A stretch of 64,000 bases of DNA from positions 65,168-129,167 of the forward strand of contig NZ_WFLM01000005.1 of NCBI RefSeq assembly GCF_009208775.1. Reading direction: 5' to 3'. The stretch comes from Silvanigrella paludirubra (GTDB taxonomy: Bacteria; Bdellovibrionota_B; Oligoflexia; Silvanigrellales; Silvanigrellaceae). The notes under the pieces were generated by a model. The model was not told the DNA's origin. It ran no database searches and saw only the letters and a program-made list of their open reading frames with translations. A program made the position numbers and the translations under genes. Shown in pieces: positions 17,995-27,101 of this stretch. The stretch's first letter is position 1, and each line of letters begins with the position of its first letter.

Positions 17995-19546
17995 TGTTTA
18001 TGATCTCTTCTAAATAGCCTTTGTGATTAACACTATAGCGACGACCTTCTTTAGGACATATGAGATCATCACCAAGTTTTTCTCCTGCATGACTCATCCA
18101 TCCAATTTGTTTCGCCGCGTTGCCAACAACTAAAGCATGTGGTTTAATATTTTTAGTAACAACAGCACCTGCGCCAACAAAACAGTAAGCGCCAAGTCGA
18201 ACACCACATACGATTGTAGCATTCGCACCAATTGTAACGCCTCTTTCTACATATGTTAACCTAAACTCATCTTTTCTTTCTATTTCAGCTCTAGGATTAT
18301 GAACATTTGTAAAGACACAAGAAGGTCCGCAAAATACTCCATCTTCTAGAATGACTCCTTTATATAGACTTACGTTATTTTGGATTTTGCATTTATTTCC
18401 AATAGTAACATCAGGACCTATCATTACATTCTGACCAATGACACAATGATTACCTAATTTAGAACCTTTTAAAATATGAGAAAAATGCCAAATTTTTGTA
18501 TCATTTCCTATTTCACAACCGTCATCAATCAAAGCAGATTCATGCTTATAAAATGGCAAATCTTCATTTATTACATTAGTAGCTGATTGAGTTTTTAATG
18601 ACTTTTGAGCTGCTTCTAATACCTGAAGGACTCGAATTCCTTCAGAAGAATCTGTTCTAGGTACTATTTTATTTTGAATACAATCTATAAAATGTTCACA
18701 TTCAATCTTTAATGGCTCAGAACTTACTAAATTAATTTTTGTCGCCTCAGATTTTGATGGCTGAGGAAAACCGTCAACCCAATTTATTTGATTAGGATAT
18801 ATTGTTAATTTATCATTCCAAGATAAACTATCATCGAAAACAGCCATTCCACGCTCACCAATTACGACTAATTTTTGTTCCTTAAATGGATGAAGCCATG
18901 AAACAAATATATGAGCATGAATACCATTTTTAAAGGTCATATGAGTAGTTGTCACATCGTGAATATTTGGATTTAAATGACATGATCCTGTAGCGTATAC
19001 TTTATCAGGTAAAGAGCCTGCGAGGCCTAAAATCATAGAAATATCATGAGGAGCAAAACTCCAAAGAATATTTTCTTCATTACGGAATTTTCCAAGATTT
19101 AATCTATTTGAACAAAGATACTGAAGTTTTCCAAGGCTACCTTCAGATATTAATTGCTTTAGCTTTAAGAAAGCAGGATGGTACTGAAGCAAATGACCTA
19201 CCATCAAGATTTTTTTTGATTTTATAGCTAACTCATGAAGATTTTGAGCATCTTCTATTCTAAGTGATATTGGTTTTTCAACAAAAACATTTTTACCTGC
19301 AAGCAAAGCTTTTTTGACCAGAGCAAAATGCTGAGCCGCAGGAGCCGCTATAACAACTCCATCAACATCACTTTGCAACACTTGATCAAAAGAAAGTGAA
19401 GGGACATTATATTTTTTTTGCATTTCATCCGCTAATTCGGAATGAGAATCACATACAGAGTCTAAAACTCCAAGATCAAAAAAATTCCGAACAAGATTTT
19501 TTCCCCAGTACCCACATCCAACTACCGAAATTTTTATATTGCTCAT
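17939..19546 (-). CDS. Fused Gfo/Idh/MocA dehydrogenase and left-handed beta-helix N-acetyltransferase (WbpB-WbpD fusion)
   Basis: A 535-residue fusion starting at the ATG 19546. An upstream ATG at 19579 has no ribosome site, and the Rossmann fold begins directly after the chosen start with [13 protein letters not shown]. Residues about 1-320 are a Gfo/Idh/MocA oxidoreductase with VFVEKPISL and [10 protein letters not shown]. Residues about 340-510 are a left-handed beta-helix acyltransferase with hexapeptides, the segment [20 protein letters not shown] and the NVHNPRAEI motif typical of WbpD/WlbB. WbpB oxidises C3 of UDP-GlcNAcA, WbpE aminates it and WbpD acetylates it. Fusing steps one and three around the adjacent aminotransferase suggests channelling. 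Confidence 0.88.
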   Translation of the reverse strand: MSNIKISVVGCGYWGKNLVRNFFDLGVLDSVCDSHSELADEMQKKYNVPSLSFDQVLQSDVDGVVIAAPAAQHFALVKKALLAGKNVFVEKPISLRIEDAQNLHELAIKSKKILMVGHLLQYHPAFLKLKQLISEGSLGKLQYLCSNRLNLGKFRNEENILWSFAPHDISMILGLAGSLPDKVYATGSCHLNPNIHDVTTTHMTFKNGIHAHIFVSWLHPFKEQKLVVIGERGMAVFDDSLSWNDKLTIYPNQINWVDGFPQPSKSEATKINLVSSEPLKIECEHFIDCIQNKIVPRTDSSEGIRVLQVLEAAQKSLKTQSATNVINEDLPFYKHESALIDDGCEIGNDTKIWHFSHILKGSKLGNHCVIGQNVMIGPDVTIGNKCKIQNNVSLYKGVILEDGVFCGPSCVFTNVHNPRAEIERKDEFRLTYVERGVTIGANATIVCGVRLGAYCFVGAGAVVTKNIKPHALVVGNAAKQIGWMSHAGEKLGDDLICPKEGRRYSVNHKGYLEEIINNESISKPDTQSNTVDSFH

Positions 19547-20068
19547 ATGTTTTAACTTTATCCTTAAAAGGTTTATCATATAATCAAAAGATTTTATATA
19601 TCAACAATCAAATCTCTTTTCATCTAGAGGATATACTTAATATACCCAATTTGAAAAATAAAGAGACAAAGTGACTGAATCGAGGCAACTAGCTAAAATT
19701 TTAGATTTTATAAATATCATGATACAAATATTTATATTTTAATATTCTCATAAATTTAATTCAATAACTCCAATTTTAAAAAGTTCAAATTGGTATTAAA
19801 AAACATCTTGCTTCTTAATTATGAAAATAATGTGCAGATTATCAAATAACTTAATAATAAATTCATTCACCTTGATTTATTACAAAAATCGTTGCATATT
19901 GAAAATTTTATTTAATAAGCTAATCTATATTAGCCCCCCTTCCTTGTAAAAAGTAAGCCTTAGAAGTTGCTTATTATTATCATAATCTGATATTTTTATT
20001 TGACAGCGAAGTTTTATTTAATACAATATTTCTTCATTTTACAAATATTCGTTCATAGGTCAAAGCTA
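19547..20068. other. Divergent intergenic region (522 bp)
   Basis: It separates the minus-strand WbpB/D-E genes from the plus-strand glycosyltransferase operon and must contain promoters for both. A short hairpin GCTAAT/ATTAGC sits near 19918-19934, just before a run of six C. I see no convincing gene, and no JUMPstart/ops element. Confidence 0.45.
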
Positions 20069-21391
20069 ATGAAAATTGTTTTGGTAACATTGTTTTTTCC
20101 TCCCACTAACTCAATCGCTTCTTTAAGACTTTATTCATTTGCAAAACAATGGGAAAAAGAAGGACATGAAATAACAATTATAACTTTCCCTAAAAATGAT
20201 AAAGATAATTATGATTTAAACTTAGATATTAAAAACTTTAAAATAATTGAAATGTATTCTATATTTAATTCAATACAAAATTTCTATAGAAAAAAAATTA
20301 AAAAAAACTTCACTTCAAACGTAACATCAGCTTCTACAAATAAAAATAATTATATAAGCACCCTCAAAAATAGATTTTTGAACTTTATTAAAAATAAATT
20401 TATCCAAATATCTCATAAAAAGGGGATCCTAGGAATATATCGAATGCCAGATCCTAAGGATTTTTGGATTCGTAAAGCAAGCAAATTCATAACAAATGAA
20501 ATAAAACCTGATTTAATTGTAAGCTCATGCGGACCATATTCAACTCATTTAGTAGCTTATTTCGCAAAAAGAAAAAATAAAAATATAAAATGGATTGCTG
20601 ATTACCGTGATTTATGGACCTCAAATCCCTTCTATTCTGGTATTTTTCCATTCAATAGAGTAGAAAAAATTATTGAAAAATATATTTTAAAAAAGGCAAA
20701 TTTAATTACAACAGTTAGCCATGGCTTAAAGAATGAACTTGAAATCATGCTTGATCAAAACGTTTATGTTGTTGAGAACGGGTTTGATGAAGATGATTCA
20801 AAAAATATTTCTAATACACCTTTTTACCCTAATGATGACATAATTAGATTAATTTACACAGGAACTATTTATGAAAAATATTATCAATCTATTGAATTAT
20901 TATTCAACTTAATCGCAGAATCTGTTAAAATAAAACCCTTGTTAAAAATAAATTTAATATTTTACTCAAAATATTCACCTACATTAGAAAGTCTTATTAA
21001 AAAACATAATTTAAGCAATTATGTTTTTCAATCAGGTTATTTATCAAGAGAAGAATGTCTTATGGCACAAAGAGATTCTACTATTAATATTTTATTAGGC
21101 TTGAATGATTATAAATTTAATGGAGTTTTATCTGGAAAAATATTTGAGTATATATATTCAAAAACACCAATTTTATGTATTAATTATAATACAAATTCAG
21201 AAATTTTTAAGATTTTTAAAGACACAAATGCAATATACACAAATATTAATAGCATTAATGAATTTAGCTTATTTAATAAAAAATTACTAGAATATAAAAG
21301 CATAAATAAAAAAGAATTTAGCGAAAATGAATTTCCCTATTCAAGAGCAACTTTAGCTTCAAATTTATTAAAAAAAGCTTTAACAACATAA
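20069..21391 (+). CDS. Glycosyltransferase family 4
   Basis: A 440-residue GT-B transferase. I start it at ATG 20069 (AGGT 8 bases upstream) because the preceding in-frame TTG at 20000 would add a stretch with no family match, and GT4 proteins begin with this MKIVLVTLFFPP pattern. Seen are WIADYRDLW (acceptor domain), ANLITTVSHGL, VVENGFDED and the donor-domain segment LSGKIFEYIYSKTPIL with the conserved Glu. It is the first of six plus-strand O-antigen genes. It adds a sugar from a nucleotide donor on the cytosolic face; the donor is unknown. Confidence 0.85.
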   Translation: MKIVLVTLFFPPTNSIASLRLYSFAKQWEKEGHEITIITFPKNDKDNYDLNLDIKNFKIIEMYSIFNSIQNFYRKKIKKNFTSNVTSASTNKNNYISTLKNRFLNFIKNKFIQISHKKGILGIYRMPDPKDFWIRKASKFITNEIKPDLIVSSCGPYSTHLVAYFAKRKNKNIKWIADYRDLWTSNPFYSGIFPFNRVEKIIEKYILKKANLITTVSHGLKNELEIMLDQNVYVVENGFDEDDSKNISNTPFYPNDDIIRLIYTGTIYEKYYQSIELLFNLIAESVKIKPLLKINLIFYSKYSPTLESLIKKHNLSNYVFQSGYLSREECLMAQRDSTINILLGLNDYKFNGVLSGKIFEYIYSKTPILCINYNTNSEIFKIFKDTNAIYTNINSINEFSLFNKKLLEYKSINKKEFSENEFPYSRATLASNLLKKALTT

Positions 21392-21410
21392 AGTTATCGA
21401 GAGTCACAAA

Positions 21411-22361
21411 ATGAATTTAAATGATTTAGTAAGTATTTGTATTGTCAATTGGAACTCTGGAGATTTATTAAACAACTGTTTAAAATCAATTTCAAATCAA
21501 ACCCCAAATATTGAGGTAATTATATTCGATAATGCATCCAGTGACAAATCAATTATTAATATAGAAAATAAATTTCCAACATTAGACTTAAAAATAATAA
21601 AAAGTGATTTAAACTTAGGTTTTGGAAAAGCTTGTAACATATTATCTAAAAACAGTTCAAAACCATATATATTATTTTTAAATCCCGATACTGAAATCAA
21701 TAAAAATGCGTTAACTAAACCAATTCAGTTTTTATTAAATAATCAGAATGTTGCCGTTTGTGGTATTATGTTATTAAATAATGCAAATGAAGTTTCTCGT
21801 TCCTGTGCTAGATTTCCTAAATTTCTTAATCTTATTTTTACATCTTTAGGATTGAATAAATTATCTGGAAAACTATTTAAATCTTTTCATATGCATGAAT
21901 GGGATCATAAAACAAGTTCGTATGTCGACCATGTAATTGGAGCTTTTTATTTAATTAAAAAAGATATATTTGAAAAATTGCAAGGATTTGATGAAGATTA
22001 TTTTCTTTATTTTGAAGATCTAGATCTTTCAAAAAGAGTTCAAAAAAGTGGTTATAAAATATTTTATATGACTGATGCATGCGCATTTCATATAGGAGGA
22101 GGAACGACTGATAAAATAAGAGATAAAAGACTCTATTTATCGATTAAAAGTAAATTGTTATACTCAAAAAAGCATTTATTTAAAATTGAATATTTTACAG
22201 TCCTCTTTTTCACTTTAACAGTTGAGTTTTTAGTACGAATATTAATCCTAGCACTTACTCTTAAGTATAAAGAAGTAATTCATACTATTAGAGGTTACAA
22301 AATGCTATATCGTGACTTCATAAAAGCATTTTATTTTAGGTTTATCAAAAATGAAAAATAG
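21411..22361 (+). CDS. Glycosyltransferase family 2 (rhamnosyltransferase-like)
   Basis: A 316-residue GT-A transferase. The N-terminus VSICIVNWNSGDLL and ILFLNPDTEIN (metal-binding DxD-type region) are typical. The segment GAFYLIKKDIFEKLQGFDED with YFLYFEDLDLSKR is the conserved C-terminal half of WbbL/rhamnosyltransferase-like GT2 enzymes. A hydrophobic segment near residues 260-285 may anchor it to the membrane. It lies 19 bases after the first GT4 gene and overlaps the next by 11 bases, so it is translationally coupled. A deoxyhexose donor is possible but not shown. Confidence 0.88.
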   Translation: MNLNDLVSICIVNWNSGDLLNNCLKSISNQTPNIEVIIFDNASSDKSIINIENKFPTLDLKIIKSDLNLGFGKACNILSKNSSKPYILFLNPDTEINKNALTKPIQFLLNNQNVAVCGIMLLNNANEVSRSCARFPKFLNLIFTSLGLNKLSGKLFKSFHMHEWDHKTSSYVDHVIGAFYLIKKDIFEKLQGFDEDYFLYFEDLDLSKRVQKSGYKIFYMTDACAFHIGGGTTDKIRDKRLYLSIKSKLLYSKKHLFKIEYFTVLFFTLTVEFLVRILILALTLKYKEVIHTIRGYKMLYRDFIKAFYFRFIKNEK

Positions 22362-23436
22362 ATATAATATTTTATTACTAAGTAAATACGATAATTTAGG
22401 ACCAAGCTCTAGAGTTAGATTTTTTCAATATATTAAATATTTAGAAGAGAATGGCCTCAAAATTACAATACAGCCATTGATGCCTAATTCATATATTGAA
22501 AGTATTATGTCCGGAAAAAAATTTAATAAATTTAAAGTTTTTTACTACTATTTTAGAAGGTTTATATTCTTATTATTTTATCAAAAAAAATATGACTTAA
22601 TATGGCTTGAGAAAGAATTATTTCCCTATAGCCCTTATGTTATAGAAAAATTTTTATTAAAAAAAGATTATATTTTAGATTATGACGATGCCGTTTTTCA
22701 TTTATATGATAAAAATAAATCTTCTCTAATTAGATTTTTTTTATCCAAAAAAATCTCAAAAATCATGTATTCTTCAAAACTAGTTATTTGCGGTAATCAA
22801 TACTTAAGAGAATACGCAGAACAAGCAAAAGCTAAAAATATTATTACTATACCTACTGTCGTTTCAAAGAAAAAATATGATATTCAAGAATTAAAAGAGA
22901 ATGACAATGATAATATAATTATTGGTTGGATTGGTTCTTCTACAACAGAAATATATTTGAAAGACATTGAATCCGTTTTTTCTAAACTATCAAAGGATTT
23001 TAAAATTGAACTTCATTGTATAGGTGCAAAAAATTTAAAAATAAATAATGTCAATTTAAAAATTATTCCCTGGTCCGATAGCACAGAGGTAGAATTACTG
23101 AGGAAAATTGATATAGGAATAATGCCTTTACATTTTGGACACTTTGAACAAGGCAAATGCGGTTATAAGCTTATTCAATATATGGCTTTATCAAAACCTG
23201 TTATTGCATCTCCTGTTGGAGTTAATAAAATGTTAGTTCAAAATAATATCAATGGATTTTTAGCCAATAATTTAGATGAATGGTATAATTTTTTAACTAT
23301 ACTTCTAAAAGATAAAGAAAAAAGATTAGCCATGGGAGCTGAAGGAAAATCATTGTTTTTAAGTAGTTTTACAAAAGAAATTTATGAAGATAAATTATTA
23401 AATTTATTTTTTAATATTTTAAATACTAATAATTAA
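22351..23436 (+). CDS. Glycosyltransferase family 4/1
   Basis: A 361-residue GT-B transferase. Seen are LGPSSRVRFFQYIKYL near the N-terminus, LDYDDAVFH, IIGWIGSSTTE (start of the donor domain) and KCGYKLIQYMALSKPVIASP, the donor-binding segment with its conserved Glu position altered to Gln. Its start overlaps the GT2 gene by 11 bases. The order GT4-GT2-GT4-polymerase is that of a repeat-unit assembly operon. Sugar donor and linkage cannot be read from the sequence. Confidence 0.82.
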   Translation: MKNRYNILLLSKYDNLGPSSRVRFFQYIKYLEENGLKITIQPLMPNSYIESIMSGKKFNKFKVFYYYFRRFIFLLFYQKKYDLIWLEKELFPYSPYVIEKFLLKKDYILDYDDAVFHLYDKNKSSLIRFFLSKKISKIMYSSKLVICGNQYLREYAEQAKAKNIITIPTVVSKKKYDIQELKENDNDNIIIGWIGSSTTEIYLKDIESVFSKLSKDFKIELHCIGAKNLKINNVNLKIIPWSDSTEVELLRKIDIGIMPLHFGHFEQGKCGYKLIQYMALSKPVIASPVGVNKMLVQNNINGFLANNLDEWYNFLTILLKDKEKRLAMGAEGKSLFLSSFTKEIYEDKLLNLFFNILNTNN

Positions 23437-23462
23437 ATATTTTTGTAATATTGAGGAGCAAA

Positions 23463-24788
23463 ATGAATTTAATAAATGATAAAAAAAAATATATAAGTTT
23501 TAATTTTGAAAATATACCGTTTGTATGTTTTTTAACCTTAATTTTTTTAATGATGTTTGCTCCAACTATTTATACTGAACAAAAAACAATTTTGCTTTTA
23601 ATCATATTTCTATTTGAATTTTTCAAAATTCTAAACAATAAATTCTCAATTAGTATAAGAACTGCAATTTTAGCATGTATTCTTTCTATATTAGGAGCAT
23701 TCAGTTTACTTTATTCATTGAATTATGGAAATACAAGAATAAGTGAAGTATTATCACTTTATGTTTTATACCCAACATTAATAACATTTATTTCAAACTC
23801 AATAAATAAACCCAATAATGTCATTATAATTATTAAATCCATTTTTATATTTACATTAGTCATTAATTTGTATCAATTATGGTATGTTTTTCATATATTA
23901 AGCATTATTAAATATTTTTATTATTTCCCATTGAATTTAAGATCAAGTTATGTAGATAATATATTTATGTTTTTTAGTGATAATACCGCTCAAAATTACT
24001 TTATGTTTCCTTTTTTAATAAGTTTTTTTATTTATTCATTAATTTACAAAAAATATCTTATTAATAAAATATTTATTTTAATAACTATATTCATTCAAAG
24101 TTTAACATTAATTTTAGTTGGTCAAAGATCAGCTTATCTTTTGGTTTTTCTAACATTATTTTTTTTATCTTTAACATTATTATTTAAATATAAATCAAAG
24201 TTTATTTTCCTAATTTTTAATCTCAAGTTTTTATCTTTAAGTTTTATATTTTGTTTAATTTTTTATTTTTCAAATTTTTTTAAATATATCAAAATAATTT
24301 TTGATATAAAAATGGCTCAAAATCAAACAAACTCCTATAGCGATCGCTTTTTTCAAATAAATAGACTTTTTGAATGGTGGAAAGAAAAACCTTTGCTAGG
24401 ATGGGGATTAGGTAATTCAGACCTCAATACAATACGTGATAGAGGCAATCCATGGGCATATGAATCTTACTTTGTTTATTTAATTGGAGCTATTGGAGTA
24501 ATTGGTTTGTTAACTTATATAAGCACTTTTTTATATTTAATTTATAATTTATTAAATGAAAAAAATTATAATACAGAACAATATTTTAAAGAGTTTAATA
24601 TATTTGGTAAATCTATTGCAGTTGCGTTATTATCTTTTATGGGACCATGCTTTTTTAATCCATATCTACCAAAATTTGATATGATGTGGATTTTCATTTT
24701 ACCTTTACTATTATTAAATCAATTTGGTAGCAAATTATATTTAAATATAGATCTCAGAAAAATTTTATTTTTGTATAAAAGGACTTAA
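23463..24788 (+). CDS. O-antigen polymerase/ligase family membrane protein (Wzy/WaaL-like)
   Basis: A 441-residue polytopic inner-membrane protein with about 10-12 hydrophobic segments. The start is ATG 23463, with GAGGAG immediately upstream; an in-frame TTG at 23451 overlaps that ribosome site and is unlikely. The family hallmark is the periplasmic loop near residue 300 with FEWWKEKPLLGWGLGNSD, preceded by GQRSAYLLVFLT, as in the Wzy_C/O-antigen ligase domain. It probably polymerises the repeat units built by neighbouring transferases or ligates them to lipid A-core. Wzy and WaaL cannot be told apart here. Confidence 0.82.
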   Translation: MNLINDKKKYISFNFENIPFVCFLTLIFLMMFAPTIYTEQKTILLLIIFLFEFFKILNNKFSISIRTAILACILSILGAFSLLYSLNYGNTRISEVLSLYVLYPTLITFISNSINKPNNVIIIIKSIFIFTLVINLYQLWYVFHILSIIKYFYYFPLNLRSSYVDNIFMFFSDNTAQNYFMFPFLISFFIYSLIYKKYLINKIFILITIFIQSLTLILVGQRSAYLLVFLTLFFLSLTLLFKYKSKFIFLIFNLKFLSLSFIFCLIFYFSNFFKYIKIIFDIKMAQNQTNSYSDRFFQINRLFEWWKEKPLLGWGLGNSDLNTIRDRGNPWAYESYFVYLIGAIGVIGLLTYISTFLYLIYNLLNEKNYNTEQYFKEFNIFGKSIAVALLSFMGPCFFNPYLPKFDMMWIFILPLLLLNQFGSKLYLNIDLRKILFLYKRT

Positions 24789-24795
24789 TAATTTA

Positions 24796-24819
24796 GTAAA
24801 CTTCAAATTTGAAGTTTAC
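24796..24819. promoter_or_regulatory. Perfect 24-bp palindrome upstream of the 2-epimerase gene
   Basis: GTAAACTTCAAA at 24796-24807 is followed without a spacer by its exact complement at 24808-24819. It lies between the polymerase stop and the 2-epimerase start, 48 bases before the ATG. No T-run follows, so it looks more like a protein-binding site or RNA-processing hairpin than a terminator. Confidence 0.5.
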
Positions 24820-24867
24820 CTAGTATTAAAATCATAATTTTTAATTGCACTTTGAAAAAGGGGATTT

Positions 24868-25947
24868 ATGAAAAAAATAATCACAGTAATTGGAGCAAGA
24901 CCTCAATTTATCAAAGCCGCACCAGTTTCAAAAACATTTGAAGAATCTAATAAAATTGATGAAATAATAGTTCATACAGGACAACATTATGATGAATCTA
25001 TGTCTAATTTATTTTTTAATGAGCTTAAAATAAAAAAACCCTTATATAATTTAGAAGTAGGATCTTGCTCTCATGCAGAACAAACTGGGAAAATATTAAA
25101 TGGAATTGAAAAAATAATCATAAAAGAAAAACCAGATCTTTTATTAGTATATGGCGATACCAATTCTACAATCGCTGGTGCTTTAGCTGCTTCTAAATTG
25201 CATATACCAGTAGCACATGTTGAGGCTGGGCTAAGATCTTTTAATAGAAATATGCCTGAAGAAGTAAATAGAATAGTTACAGATCATCTTTCAGAATATC
25301 TTTTTAGCCCTACCGAAATAGCAACTAGTAATTTAATAAAAGAAGGATTAAGCAACAGAAAAATTTTTAATATTGGCGATGTAATGCATGACTCTTGTAA
25401 AGAATTTATAAAAGAAGAATATATTACTTATGACATATTAAAAAAATACAATCTTGAAAAGAAAAAATATGTTATTTGTACTATTCATAGAGCAGAAAAT
25501 ACGGATAGTGAAGAAGTGCTATCAAATATTCTAAAAAATTTAGATAAAGTTTCTGACACAATAAATATAATATTTCCTTTACATCCTCGAACTAAAAAAA
25601 TAATTGAATCCAAAAATTTACTTAATAAAACTAATATAAAATTTATTGATCCTGTAGGCTATATTGAAATGTTAAATTTATTGAAAAATGCTGAATTTAT
25701 TATTACTGATTCAGGTGGCATTCAAAAAGAAGGATACTTTTTAGGAACGCAAGCAATTGTTCTTAGAAATGAAACTGAATGGACAGAGCTTGTAGATATT
25801 AATTGGAATATTTTAGTACCTCCAAATACACAAAATTTTTATCAAAAAATATTAAATTTTAAAACAATAGAGAATCAAAAAAGATCCTCATTTTATGGAA
25901 ATGGCAATTCATCTCAGCAAATGTTAAATTATATTTTAGAAAACTAA
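24868..25947 (+). CDS. UDP-N-acetylglucosamine 2-epimerase family, WbpI-like
   Basis: A 359-residue non-hydrolysing 2-epimerase. The N-terminal GARPQFIKAAPVS is the form seen in WbpI/WlbD rather than the GTRPEAIKMAP of WecB. HVEAGLRSFNRNMPEE, NRIVTDHLS and ITDSGGIQKEG carry the usual catalytic acids and His. With the WbpB/D-E genes and a UDP-sugar dehydrogenase in the same locus, I infer it epimerises UDP-2,3-diacetamido-glucuronate to the mannuronate. It is last in the plus-strand operon, and its stop overlaps the convergent GT4 stop (CTAA). WecB activity is the alternative. Confidence 0.85.
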   Translation: MKKIITVIGARPQFIKAAPVSKTFEESNKIDEIIVHTGQHYDESMSNLFFNELKIKKPLYNLEVGSCSHAEQTGKILNGIEKIIIKEKPDLLLVYGDTNSTIAGALAASKLHIPVAHVEAGLRSFNRNMPEEVNRIVTDHLSEYLFSPTEIATSNLIKEGLSNRKIFNIGDVMHDSCKEFIKEEYITYDILKKYNLEKKKYVICTIHRAENTDSEEVLSNILKNLDKVSDTINIIFPLHPRTKKIIESKNLLNKTNIKFIDPVGYIEMLNLLKNAEFIITDSGGIQKEGYFLGTQAIVLRNETEWTELVDINWNILVPPNTQNFYQKILNFKTIENQKRSSFYGNGNSSQQMLNYILEN

Positions 25948-27086
25948 ATATTTAATAATTTGGTATAGATACTAATAATTTTATTAACAATAGCATTTGA
26001 AGTAAATTCATTCAGATAATCATTATAAGCCTGCCGCCTAAGAACTTCCATTTTATTTTGATCAATTAAAAGATTTTCAATAGCAATGCTTAAATCTAAT
26101 GCTGAAGCAACTTTAACTAATATTCCTGTTTTTTCATGTGAAACAATTTCACGACAACCAGGAACATCTGTTGTTATAATTGCTCTTCCACAAGCAGCTG
26201 CTTCAATTAAAGCTTTTGGAAGTCCTTCCCTATAAGAAGGAAGACAAACGATAGTGCATTTACTTAGTAATAATGCAATGTCATTTCTAAAACCCAAAAA
26301 TTTTAATGAAGGATTATCTTTTTTTAATGCCTCAATTTCCAAACTTTTTAAAGAAGATGGATTACCAGGGTCTACATCTCCTGCAATCCAGATTTCGTGT
26401 AAAAAATTTTTTTTATTTAAAATTCTAGAAGCATTAATTATTTCATGAATTCCTTTTTCTTTTATCAATCTTGCTGGAAATAAAATGATGGGGCATTCTG
26501 ATTTTGGTAATTCAGAATAATAAGGATAATTGTTAGGATCCACACCACTACCTTTAATTAATTCAATATTATTTTCTTTTATTTTTATAACATCTTTGAA
26601 AAAAAAGTAATCATCCATGTTCTGTATAATAAGTTTAGATTTTTTTCCATTAAATAAAAATCTGTATATAATCATTACTAAGTATTTTAATAGTTTATAT
26701 TTATATTTTTTAGAAATAAATACTGTACCCAAACCCGAAACAGAAAAGATACAACATTTATTTAAAATTCTAAGGGGAATTCCACATAATATTATTGGAA
26801 TTATTGTTACTAAATGAAATATTGAATTATTCTTAATTCCAAGTTGAAAAGACATTAAGAACGTTTTTATTATCCCAGAAAAAGCAATTTTTTCTCTACT
26901 AAAAGGTAAACTAAATACTTTTATATTCTTTTCTAATAAGTAATTATAGCTTTTAACTGAAGGGAATGGCGCATACAATTCCACAGTATCGCCATTTTTT
27001 AGTAATTCATTAGCAATATTTATCCTATGAGATATAAAATAATCAGCATTATTTACTATAAAACATATATTTTTTTTCATTTTCAA
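25944..27086 (-). CDS. Glycosyltransferase family 4
   Basis: A 380-residue GT-B transferase with the classical GT4 donor domain. The segments IILFPARLIKEKGIHEII, CLPSYREGLPKALIEAAACG (containing the conserved E-x7-E) and GRAIITTDVPGCREIV are intact. The N-terminal half contains CIFSVSGLGTVF, as in PglA/WbpH-like transferases acting on undecaprenyl-linked acetamido sugars. A second Met at 27080 is an equally plausible start. It ends the minus-strand AsnB-epimerase-dehydrogenase operon, 15 bases after the dehydrogenase stop. Confidence 0.88.
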   Translation of the reverse strand: MKMKKNICFIVNNADYFISHRINIANELLKNGDTVELYAPFPSVKSYNYLLEKNIKVFSLPFSREKIAFSGIIKTFLMSFQLGIKNNSIFHLVTIIPIILCGIPLRILNKCCIFSVSGLGTVFISKKYKYKLLKYLVMIIYRFLFNGKKSKLIIQNMDDYFFFKDVIKIKENNIELIKGSGVDPNNYPYYSELPKSECPIILFPARLIKEKGIHEIINASRILNKKNFLHEIWIAGDVDPGNPSSLKSLEIEALKKDNPSLKFLGFRNDIALLLSKCTIVCLPSYREGLPKALIEAAACGRAIITTDVPGCREIVSHEKTGILVKVASALDLSIAIENLLIDQNKMEVLRRQAYNDYLNEFTSNAIVNKIISIYTKLLNI

Positions 27087-27101
27087 CCAAATAATAAAAA
27101 A

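Noticed and set aside
19396-19674. 92-codon plus-strand frame overlapping the dehydrogenase start
   Set aside because: It is antisense to a well-supported protein over much of its length and has no family features.
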